A DNA stretch of 10,404 nucleotides from assembly GCA_003024985.2 (NCBI GenBank), contig PXIH01S0000351.1, one strand, 5' to 3'. Below the pieces are notes generated by a model. It was not told where the DNA came from. It was given only the letters and a program-made list of their open reading frames with translations, and did no database searches. Of the stretch, positions 1 to 7,421 are shown in pieces (the first letter of the stretch is position 1; each line of letters opens with the position of its first letter). A program made the translations under genes and the position numbers. The DNA is from Euperipatoides rowelli. Taxonomy: Eukaryota > Onychophora > Udeonychophora > Euonychophora > Peripatopsidae.

Positions 1-3
1 ATG

Positions 4-19
4 CGCGCAAATTTGCGCG
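4..19. repeat. 16-bp perfect palindrome at the left edge
   Basis: CGCGCAAATTTGCGCG is its own reverse complement. It stands out as a GC-rich patch in an AT-rich surrounding. Positions 3-13 (GCGCGCAAATT) equal a conserved 18S rRNA segment that normally lies a few bases past the point where the 18S copy in this window breaks off. It could be a target-site remnant, a contig-end artefact or chance. Confidence 0.6.
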
Positions 20-40
20 GATATTAGTGAACGAGTTAAG

Positions 41-644
41 ATGGGGTTTGTAAACAGGAATGCGAAAAAAATAATGTTTCCTGATGAAAATGTAGAAACA
101 TTATCCGTTGAACAGTTGACCACATTTGAGACCGGAAATAGAGAGTTGTTGATAAAAGAGAATATAGTGAGAGAAATAGATGTTCTGCTAACACAGCTTA
201 AAAAGAGAGATGGAATTGATACGATAGTTCAACCCAGAATCAAACAGCCCCAAAAAACAACTAGAATGTCTAATAGTGGAAGTAGGGCTTTAAGTATAGA
301 TAGCCCTGGAGCACATATTAGTCGTGAAAAAAATATATCAGAAGTATTATGTTGTTCACAATTGCTCCACAGAGATGTCCCAAATTTTGAAGAGGACTGA
401 TCAGGCAGGGGTTGATCTAGACACTGATGGAAACTACAAACCAGAGTATTTTGTGGATTTGGATGAGACAATACAGGTTCTTAAAAGGCCACATGCATTG
501 GAGTTCCTTAATAGTATAAATAAACTAGAAAATATCATTAAATTTTTAGCATAAGCATTTGACTGTTTAGGTAAAGGGAAGATACCAGAGGATTTGGAGA
601 GGGAATTCCTAAGGGAGATGGAAAATAATTTAACACAAACATGA
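41..644 (+). pseudogene. LINE ORF1 remnant (5'-incomplete, frameshifted)
   Basis: Two overlapping frames make up this piece. One reads from 41 to 400 (119 codons, charged, rich in Lys, Glu and Ile). The other reads from 324 through a stop at 552-554 and continues to a TGA at 642-644. A frame change somewhere between 324 and 400 plus the stop at 552 would explain the split. The final TGA overlaps the ATG of ORF2 as ATGA, the tight ORF1/ORF2 junction known in several LINE clades. That overlap is the main reason to call it ORF1. No RRM, CCHC knuckle or clear coiled coil is visible, and the length is well below that of intact Tx1 or L1 ORF1 proteins. The product would have been the RNA-binding chaperone of the element. 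Confidence 0.5.
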
Positions 645-1324
645 ATAGAAAACCAAACCCGTGCTTTATTAACAAAATAGCCACTCATAATATTGGAGGG
701 TTAGGAACGAAGAATATAAGATTAAAACTATTATCAAAGATGGAGAGGCACAATATTGAATTAATCGCATTACAAGAAACTCGAGAACAAAATTTAAAGA
801 TTAATAATTTAAAATGGAATTCTATGTTGTCATGCGATAATAACGAGATTGGAGTTGGATTTTTATGGAAAACATCCTTGAATGGTTATTTGTTCAGGTC
901 GGAAATCTTGATTACTGGAAAACTTATGACACGTGAGTTTGTGTTGGAAGAAAGAAAATATATTTTCATAACAGTCTATACGCCAACAAATAAGTATAGG
1001 AATTTCCTGAGGATTGAGATAATAAGGAAAATGGAACTGTATTTATGGAAGAATAGAGGTGCAGAGATCATGGTGATGGGAGATATGAATGAACTTAAAG
1101 GAACACCAAAGAATAGACTACAAAACATGCTGGATGAGTTGGAAATGAATGATCTTTGGGTGGCATGTAATGGTCTAGCATATGGACCAACTCACTCAGC
1201 TGGAAAGAGATTGGACAGAATTTATGCAACAAATGGGTTTACTGATCAAGCACAAAGTATGGGGACATTGGACTTTAGAATGTCTGACCATCTCGTGTTG
1301 TTGATTGATATGAAAAAGGAATAA
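641..1324 (+). pseudogene. ORF2 segment: APE-type endonuclease domain
   Basis: A 227-codon open stretch containing the whole apurinic-endonuclease-like domain. Visible motifs by residue: HNIGG at 16-20 (metal-binding Asn 17), LQET at 44-47 (catalytic Glu 46), VYTPTN at 112-117, GDMN at 147-150 (catalytic Asp and Asn), KRLDRIY at 189-195, and SDH at 215-217 (catalytic His). All key residues of the family are present, so the nicking activity might still be encoded. The frame stays open in the same phase after the TAA at 1322-1324 (TTG-initiated segment from 1361), which shows that this stop is a mutation and not the natural end. Confidence 0.88.
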
Positions 1325-1801
1325 TATTCGAAAGATACCTGGATAATCACTAAATGGATTGTGGAAAATAAGGATTACACTCAGTTTGTATACAATAGAA
1401 CTCTGGAAATGGCAGGCTCTGAGAATGTGGTGGAGAAGTGGGATAGCTTTAAGCGGGATCTAATTTTTATCACCAGAAGATTCTCCAAGTACAAGAACAG
1501 AGTGCAGATCAAGGAACAAAAAATGCTGACTAGAAACTTAACAAAGTCACAAAAGGAAGTGCTTTCAATACAAGACTTGGTTGATTTGAAAAAAGAGATG
1601 GATTATGTAAATTTTGATTTTAACTCAAGATATACAGTAAGGATTGATCCCAAGGACAAATGGTCTTTCTGGAATGGAGGGAGACAAGGGAGGAAGAGAA
1701 CTGTGATACATCATGAATATCTGGTGAGGAACTTGCAGAACACGAATTGCACAAGGAGATTACAAATTACTATAGAGATTTATATAATGAACAAGTGGTA
1801 A
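1325..1801 (+). pseudogene. ORF2 segment: linker between endonuclease and RT
   Basis: Continues the phase of the endonuclease, beginning TWIITKWIVEN about six codons after the stop. Tx1 and L1 linkers have a comparable TW..N motif here. It is Lys/Glu-rich, probably helical, and has no catalytic motif. Its frame becomes meaningless near 1690-1735. The ORF2 reading then resumes in another phase with ELAEHELHKEITNYYRDLYN, the usual lead-in (xxHFxxLYxx) to the RT domain in this superfamily. This marks a small insertion or deletion. The last 20 or so codons of the original frame, up to 1801, are off-frame. Confidence 0.7.
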
Positions 1802-2742
1802 ATACTGAGGAGTTAAAGCTGGAGAATGGAATGCGGAAATTAACAGAAGAACAACAAATCCAATTGCAAAGAAAAATATCAAAATTAGAGATTCAGAATG
1901 CAATGTACAAGATGGAAAAAAATAAAAGCCCTGGCCCAGATGGGTTGACAATAGAGTTTTATGATCAAAATAAGGGAATAATGACAGAAGCCTTACAAGT
2001 ACTGTATAATGAGGTTCTGCGAAAACAGATATTACCGGCATCTTTTTCTCAATCAACAACTGTACTATTGTAAAAGGTTGAGAAGAAAGCAACTATAGAG
2101 GAATTTAGACCAATTTTGTTACTTAATAACGACTATAAAATCATGGCAAAGATTTTGAACGACCGCATTATTAAACATTTAGACAGAATAATAGGAATTG
2201 AACAATCATATGCGATCAAGAATAGAAATATGAGTCATAATCAAAAAATAATTAAAATGGTCTTGGAAGATGTGAAAAAAGGAAGGAAAAATCTAGCCTT
2301 ATTGTCCCTTGATCTTAGAAAGGCATTTGATTCTGTTCAGCATATATACCTTTACAAAATAATGAGAGAAATAGGTTTGCCAATAAGCTTGGCAAAGCTT
2401 ATTTTTGCACTATTATCAACTGCAAAGACTAAAGTAAAAATAAATGGCAGTTACACAGAAGAAATACACATCATAATAGGTATTAGACAGGGTGACCCTC
2501 TCTCAGCCACATTGTTTGTTCTGGCAATAGAGCCCAAGTTAAAGAGAATTAAACAAATAATTGGGGATGATTCTTACGCAATCAATGGTAAAAAGGTGGG
2601 ATTATTGGCTTATGCCGACGATGTAGTTTGCGTCCTTAGAAGTCAGAGAAAATTTAACCAAATAATGGAGGTTTTTGACTCCGTAAACGACATATCAGGC
2701 CTCAGAGTAAATAAAAAGAAGACTTTGTCTCTGATTTTGTGA
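1735..2742 (+). pseudogene. ORF2 segment: reverse transcriptase domain
   Basis: The RT runs in one phase, interrupted by TAA at 2071-2073. Motifs seen: SPGPDG at 1927-1944 (RT block 0/1, typical of L1 and Tx1), FRPILLLNNDYKIMAKIL around 2104-2157 (block 1), SLDLRKAFDSV from 2305 (block 3, first catalytic Asp at 2311), RQGDPLS at 2485-2505 (block 4), and YADD at 2611-2622 (block 5, the catalytic Asp pair). YADD replaces the FADD commonest in L1; both are functional in the family. The region ends in SGLRVNKKKT, the usual SGxxxNxxKS block. The stop at 2740-2742 lies just after it and the same phase continues beyond. Confidence 0.9.
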
Positions 2743-3186
2743 GGGTTAAAGAAAGGTACATCAGGAATTGAAATGAAACCAGTCCTGAAGATACTTGGTC
2801 TTTTCTTTGGAAAGAAAGGTAATAAGATATCCTATGTGAAACTAATAGAAAGGTTGGAATGCAAAAAGGAAAAATTTAAAAGGAAGATAAGGTGGAAATC
2901 TTTTCTTGATAGAATTGAAATTATTAATGCATATCTGATACCCCACATTTATAACCACGCAAGAATATACGAAATGACCAGTAAACAAAGAAAGCAAGTT
3001 AATGCAGTGATTTCTAATTTGTTTTGGAGCGGATCAAAGGTTCATTTTATATCAAGACAGAGATTCAAACTTGGAGTTTTGAATGGAGGTTTGGGATTTC
3101 CATCTGTGGAGACAATATATGACACCATAAAAACTGAGAGAATTATGAATTTAGCAAATGAGAATGAGAATATGTTGACAGGTTGA
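2743..3186 (+). pseudogene. ORF2 segment: RT thumb and post-RT region
   Basis: Same phase as the RT, across the TGA at 2740-2742. It reads KILGLFFGKKGN, the block 7 equivalent of VLGVxxG. About 50 residues later comes RIEIINAYLIPHIYN, then NLFWSG and LGVLNGGLGFPSVETIY. The pattern (FLW..., then GGLGxP with a hydrophobic tail) is the conserved post-RT region of L1/Tx1 proteins. The frame is lost at 3184-3186. Between 3187 and 3271 only short off-phase pieces remain, so at least one insertion or deletion falls there. Confidence 0.8.
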
Positions 3187-3271
3187 TTGGGCTGTTTGGA
3201 GAGATGTGATTGGTATGGAAATGGGTTGGGAGATTTTATTATTGCATCACTAAGTTTACAAAAAAATTAAT

Positions 3272-3487
3272 TTGCCGAAGGACTGGAAGCAAACAGGCAA
3301 CATATGGAGAAAGCTTGAATTGAAGATGGAAAGAATAACGCTGGATGAATTTTTATTTCAAAAAATAAGATTTAATCTATGTTTATATGTCAATCAAATT
3401 TTGCAATCAGCAAACAGAATGTTTAAACACTGCAAAAGCATACTACAATATATGATGGAAAAAAACAAGAACAAAAAAGCAGTTTGA
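3272..3487 (+). pseudogene. ORF2 segment: variable region before the zinc knuckle
   Basis: A 71-codon stretch in a different phase from the preceding piece. It opens at a TTG codon, so it is not an independent gene. The sequence is Lys/Asn/Ile-rich like the rest of ORF2, with no motif I recognise. It fills the gap between the GGLGFP region and the C-terminal knuckle domain, which is long and poorly conserved in Tx1/L1 proteins. Phase changes again near 3460-3485, where FEHKQAIIKLMRNNW resumes. Confidence 0.6.
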
Positions 3488-4157
3488 ACACAAACAAGCC
3501 ATTATTAAATTGATGAGAAACAACTGGAAGAATAATGAAATAGTTTATTTTACTTCAGGACGGCAAACAATAGCAAAATTGAAAGCAAAGATATATATAA
3601 ATGATCCATATAGAGATAGTAAGATACTCCTGTTCCCAATGAACAAAAAAGAAATAAAAGAATATCTTGTAATTCAAGATAATCCATACTATGAAAAAGA
3701 AGGAATTAAACTTTATTCAAATAACAAAGCAATTCCCAGAATTTGGAGAGATGCGATATGGAGAAAAGAGGAGAGAATGTTTGTCACCCCCAAAAAAGCG
3801 GTAAAGTTTGGTTTTGGAAAAAATTATAAATGTATTTTATGTGAGGTGTCAGATGAGAATGATTTCCATATTTTTAGTACATGTGGTTTTTTTAGGAAAT
3901 TAATAGATTCATTCACTGATTTTCAGAATAATGCGATAGGGAAGATGAAACTGGTCATCGCAGAAAAGGAGTGTCATATAAAGAAAAAATATAATGAGAA
4001 AATTGTTGAGGAAATTACAAACGCAATACAAGTCTATATAATTTTAAGGAGCTATGGTAAAGGAAGAATTGGACATGGAATTAAAGCAAAGCATAATATG
4101 GAATGGAGAAAAGGTCTTCTGCAGGCCTTTATTAATATCATTGAAACATTAGAATAG
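3486..4157 (+). pseudogene. ORF2 segment: C-terminal CCHC zinc-knuckle domain
   Basis: An uninterrupted stretch of about 220 codons ending at TAG 4155-4157. It contains CILCEVSDENDFHIFSTC (nt 3831-3884), a C-x2-C-x8-H-x4-C arrangement. This is the CxxC...H...C knuckle found downstream of the RT in many APE-type LINEs, where it binds nucleic acid during integration. IPRIWRDAIWRK upstream and the basic, helical tail (RSYGKGRIGHGIKAKHN) fit the same domain. All four zinc ligands are kept. This is the natural end of ORF2, because nothing LINE-like follows. Confidence 0.8.
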
Positions 4158-5098
4158 AATTAAGGATGTGCGTTTTTTGATTCTCCTTCTGCGGTGATCA
4201 TTTTCAATCGCTCTGTTTAACATTTGAATAAGTTACAACAATGGTCATGTGGTTTGTAGGGTCCAAAAGTGAGCGATGCACAGAGGTGCAGAACCTTTCT
4301 CATTTAAAGACTCTCATGATCAGTGTTTTAGGAATTATATACTATAAAAGTATAAAATAAATTTGTATGAATCTATAAATTGCTTCTAATAAGAAGACTA
4401 AAGGGAATTATTTATTAATTAGTATTTTTAATGTATTGTATATGTTGCAGAATTTTGTTAACAAATATGACTTGGAATCTTTTTAAAATAAGATCAAATT
4501 ATTTTAAATTGCTTGAGGTTTTATGTTTAAAGATTGGTTGTTGTGGCTTGTCTATGTGCGGTGGAAAGGGGGAGGGACACTTGGTCTGGCATATGCAAGG
4601 TGATTCCTCTAGTAACATTTCCATTGGGCGTGGCCTAATCCGCAATAAGATTTTTAACTAGATGTTGGCCCAGAGTTATGACTTTTAGATCTATCACATA
4701 TCATATGAAATAGAGTTCACACGCATATATATTTACAATTTACATCTCATTTCATAGAAACATAATAATATATAGAATTGACTAGAAATTTTTCAGGCTA
4801 AATTTTACCATTTTATATAATACAATTTTTTAAAAAAAAAACAAAGGAAATAATATTTACAATTTTTATTGTTTTTAGGAAAATGGTATAAAACCAATTT
4901 TATTATCAAGTCGATTTTTACTCTGTTGAATAGTGCTCCCCTCAACAATAAAACAAAGTACCTAACAAAAATATAATATATTGGGTGAATTGTACTTCTT
5001 GTGATTTCTTAATGATTCCAAGGAATAAATTTCAGTTTTTGGTTTGAGGGTGGAAATAGGTATTAAGTAAAGCAAACTAGAGTAAAAGCCCGGCACTT
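4158..5098. other. AT-rich stretch without a gene (LINE 3' UTR and/or flank)
   Basis: About 940 bp of AT-rich DNA. The first 200 bp or so may be the 3' UTR of the LINE, but no poly(A), short tandem tail or target-site duplication marks its end. The only open frame above 70 codons (4431-4661) has no recognisable motif and ordinary AT-rich composition, so I do not call it a gene. An A-rich tract lies at about 4830-4845. A weak inverted pair (ACCATTTT near 4808, AAAATGGT near 4880) is too short to claim as a transposon end. GC content begins to rise after about 5080. Confidence 0.55.
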
Positions 5099-5150
5099 GC
5101 TGAATTTAGGGTATATTTCCCTGAAGGATCGAGTGAACGGCGACATAATA
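5099..5150 (+). other. Possible degenerate 28S rRNA 5'-end fragment
   Basis: GCTGAATTTA (5099-5108), then TATATT, TTCCCT and CGAGTGAAC (5130-5138) occur in the same order as in the 28S 5' end, which reads CCGCTGAACTTAAGCATAT, then a purine-rich stretch, TTCCCT and GGCGAGTGAAC. About 30 bp of the purine-rich middle would be missing. The orientation is plus, opposite to the adjoining 18S. The comparison is with remembered consensus, the blocks are short, and chance similarity is quite possible. Confidence 0.25.
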
Positions 5151-5672
5151 TGCCTTCCTTGGATGTGGTAGCCGTTTCTCAGGCTCCCTCTCCGGAATCG
5201 AACCCTGATTCCCCGTCACCCGTTACGACTACAGTAGGCGTCTAACCTACCATCGACAGTTGATAAGGCAGACATTTGAAAGACTAGTCGCCATTAGGTA
5301 GGACGCGGACGTTGCCTAATGTTTACCGGCGATCCACTAGGAGGATATCCAGAGTCGTCAAAGGGTCAACGAGAATGGGAGCCTGGCTGTCACGAGGACG
5401 GCAGGCGGACCCGGTCAGTTTTGAGCTGATAATGGCGCCCTTTCCGACCGACCGTTGTTTTGACGGACGGGGCGGCTGGGTGGGGCCTAGTTGCATGTAT
5501 TAGCTCTAGAATTACCACAGTTATCGAGTAGGATGTGGTACGGCCTAGTGAACCATAACTGATTTAATGAGCCATTTGCAGTTTCACTTTAATTATACCA
5601 AGGCAAGTACTTAGACATGCATGGCTTAATCTTTGAGATGAGCGTATGACTACTGGCAGGATCAACCAGGTA
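5151..5672 (-). rRNA. 18S rRNA, 5' portion only (truncated)
   Basis: Read on the minus strand, this begins TACCTGGTTGATCCTGCCAG at 5672, the universal 5' end of eukaryotic small-subunit rRNA. It continues through AAGATTAAGCCATGCATG, CTCATTAAATCAGTTATGG, AACTGTGGTAATTCTAGAGC and GAATCAGGGTTCGATTCCGG to ATCCAAGGAAGGCA. Homology stops at 5151; normal genes continue GCAGGCGCGCAAATTACC. About 1.3 kb of 18S is therefore missing. The 522 nt here are longer than the roughly 400-440 nt of yeast or vertebrates for the same interval, because the variable segment between about 5270 and 5500 is expanded. Two conserved sites are altered: CATACGCTCATCTC instead of CATATGCTTGTCTC, and TACTCGATAACTG instead of TACTTGGATAACTG. 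This suggests a pseudogene copy or a fast-evolving lineage. Confidence 0.95.
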
Positions 5673-5699
5673 AAGTCTATGTTTTTCCTCTTTGGTCCT

Positions 5700-5756
5700 A
5701 CCGGCTCACCCCCTTAGCCGGTCACCGCCTTGTGACCTCAACACACCTTGGGTCAC
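5700..5756 (-). other. Hairpin cluster in ETS next to the 18S 5' end
   Basis: ACCGGCT (5700-5706) pairs perfectly with AGCCGGT (5716-5722) across a 9-nt loop. GGTCAC (5720-5725) pairs with GTGACC (5732-5737), which can instead pair with GGTCAC at 5751-5756, so two alternative stems are possible. ETS next to 18S commonly folds into stems used in U3-guided processing; that role is inference here. Confidence 0.5.
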
Positions 5757-5759
5757 CGC

Positions 5760-6142
5760 CGGTCGGATGGCCATCTTTCCGTCCACCAGCTTCTTTTTCT
5801 TTACTTACTCACACAGGGTGAGGGTGGCCTGCCACGAAAGCATCAATGGCCGTTCCCTCCTTCCCCGACATCTTCACCCGTCGGGCCCGACACCTCACTT
5901 TTTGCACTGGGACATGGTCCCCACACTCTCTCTCTTAACACATCCCACCACTGATCAGGTGGCAGGAGATCTACCTTCCGTGAACCGTTTAGACATGGAG
6001 GTCTGACGACACCATAGGTCTTTTGGGCAAGAATTGTTTTTAGGAGGCCCACGTGACTTAGAGCCGATTTGTAAAAGAACCGGATGGTCCTGAGTGCCTA
6101 AGAAAGTGACGACGGTCAGGGCTTCACCATCGCCTGTCAGGT
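5760..6142 (-). other. Single-copy part of the 5' ETS
   Basis: GC-rich sequence between the 18S-proximal hairpins and the first ~290-bp repeat. I see no clear tandem structure and no gene. Open frames crossing it on both strands have no motif and follow the stop-poor composition. Confidence 0.5.
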
Positions 6143-7421
6143 GGATGGACTGCAGGCCCACACCATGGGCCTTTCGCTTTCCGTCCATCACATGGGGGGA
6201 GGAACTGGCATGCCACCCCACCCGCCTCTGTCCCTGCACCCTCGAGGATCACGATTCTCCCTGCCAGGTTGGGGCATGGGAAGTCGTTCTCCACCGGGAA
6301 CCTTTCCTTTTCGGCCTGAACCCTTCGGTATGGTAAGGGTCAGGGTGAAGGACCGGCGGAATGTTGAGCCATACCCCCTTGGCTTGACACCTTCAGCGGT
6401 CACCGTGCTTCGGCCGCCCATGCATGGGCCGAAGTTGGATGGCAGGCCCACACCACGAGCCTTTTTGCTTTCCGTCCATTGCATGGGGGTGAAATTGGTG
6501 AACCACCCCAACTGCCTCTGTCCTTGCACCCATGAGGATCAAAGATTTCCCCCATGGTGGGGTCGGTATGTGGCCGTTACCGGATCCATTCCTTTGAAAT
6601 CCACCCTATCAAAGATTCGGAAGGACCGGCGGAAGGTTGAGCCATACCCCCTCAGCTCGACACCTTCAGCGGTCACCGTACTTTGGCTGCCCATGCCTGG
6701 GCCGAAAAAACGGATGGCAGGCCCACACCATGGGCCTTTTGCTTTCCATCCATCATGTGGGGGGAACTGGCACGCCACCCCGCCCAACTCTGTCCTCGCA
6801 CTTTCAAGGATCATGATTCCCCCTGGCAGGTCGGGGCGTGGGAAAGTCGTTCATTACCGGGAACACCTTACCCTTCGGCCCTAACCCTTTGTTTGGTAAG
6901 GGTCAGGGCGAAGGACTGGCAGAAGGTTGAGCCATATCCCCTCAGCTCGCACCTTCAGTGGTCACCGTGATTCAGCCACCTGTGCCTGGGCCGAAAAGAC
7001 GGATGGCAGGCCCACACCATGGGCTTTTTGCTTTCCGTCCATTGTGGGGGGGGGGAACTGGCATGCCACCCCACCCAACTCTGTCCTCGCACTTTCAAGG
7101 ATCATGATTCCCCCTGGCAGGTCGGGGCGTGGGAAAGTCGTTCGTTACCGGGAACACCTTACCCTTCGGCCCTAACCCTTTGTTTGGTAAGGGTCAGGGC
7201 GAAGGACTGGCAGAAGGTTGAGCCATATCCCCTCGGCTCGCACCTTCAGTGGTCACCGTGATTCAGCCACCTGTGCCTGGGCCGAAAAGATGGATGGCAG
7301 GCCCACACCATGGGCCTTTTGCTTTCCGTCCATTGTGGGGGGGGGGGACTGGCATGCCACCACGCACCGCTTCTGTCCTTGCACCCTTGAGGATCACAAT
7401 TCCCCCTGGTAGGTCTGGACT
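6143..7421. repeat. ~290-bp tandem repeat array in the 5' ETS (about 4.5 copies)
   Basis: The phrase GGATGGCAGGCCCACACCA, or a near variant, recurs at 6143, 6437, 6712, 7001 and 7292, giving unit lengths of 294, 275, 289 and 291 bp. The fifth copy stops at about 7421, roughly 130 bp in. Copies 3 and 4 are nearly identical, copy 2 has a divergent middle (about 6550-6625), and copies 1 and 5 are intermediate. Each full unit ends with a pyrimidine-rich CACCTTCAGYGGTCACCGT block and a GGGCCGAA hairpin arm. Such tandem subrepeats spread by unequal crossing-over and are usual in rDNA spacers, though their placement inside the ETS is less common. Long open frames across the array are by-products of few stop codons. 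Confidence 0.93.
6409..6435 (-). other. Hairpin at the repeat-unit end
   Basis: CTTCGGCC and GGCCGAAG form an 8-bp stem around a loop that contains ATGCAT. The equivalent sites in the following units (about 6681-6706, 6970-6996, 7260-7286) keep GGGCCGAAA on one side but have weaker pairing, so the fold is best in the first copy. Confidence 0.5.

Larger units (their letters stand above)
1..4157 (+). mobile_element. Decayed non-LTR retrotransposon (LINE), L1/Tx1 superfamily, probably Tx1-like
   Basis: The segment encodes, in order, a short ORF1 remnant, an APE-type endonuclease, a reverse transcriptase and a C-terminal CCHC zinc knuckle, all on the plus strand. This domain order, with APE before RT, excludes the R2/CRE/R4 group, which has a restriction-like endonuclease after the RT. 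The RT block reading QSYAIKNRNMSHNQ resembles the Tx1 pattern QxYAVxGRxI more than human L1. The coding strand is A-rich, as is common in L1/Tx1 elements. The true 5' end may lie outside the window. The 3' end is not obvious because no poly(A) tail or short-repeat tail follows ORF2 directly. The clade call rests on remembered motifs, not on a search. Confidence 0.85.
641..4157 (+). pseudogene. LINE ORF2 (endonuclease-reverse transcriptase), inactivated
   Basis: ORF2 of the retrotransposon, about 1,170 codons, close to the size of an intact L1/Tx1 ORF2. It would nick chromosomal DNA and prime reverse transcription of the element RNA at the nick. Domain segments are listed separately. In-frame stops sit at 1322-1324 (just after the endonuclease), 2071-2073 (inside the RT) and 2740-2742 (after the RT active site). 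The reading frame changes near 1690-1735, between 3186 and 3272, and near 3460-3485. The start at 641 is chosen because the APE homology begins about ten residues later and the ATG overlaps the ORF1 stop. Catalytic motifs remain readable, so decay is moderate rather than ancient. Confidence 0.85.

Noticed and set aside
1-4157. R2-type 28S-specific LINE
   Set aside because: The element has an N-terminal APE endonuclease and a CCHC knuckle after the RT. I see no N-terminal zinc fingers and no restriction-like endonuclease domain.
4431-4661. 76-codon open frame after the LINE
   Set aside because: No motif, AT-rich composition and no coding bias that I can see. It is not part of ORF2.
5166-5215. 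tRNA-like B box (GGTTCGATTCCGG, minus strand)
   Set aside because: This is a normal conserved part of 18S rRNA. No A box or cloverleaf surrounds it.
6141-6884. Long open frame (247 codons) and many others on both strands between 5.7 and 8.9 kb
   Set aside because: They lie in GC-rich tandem repeats with few stop codons, recur from copy to copy in shifting frames, overlap on both strands and show no domain. They occupy the ETS upstream of 18S.
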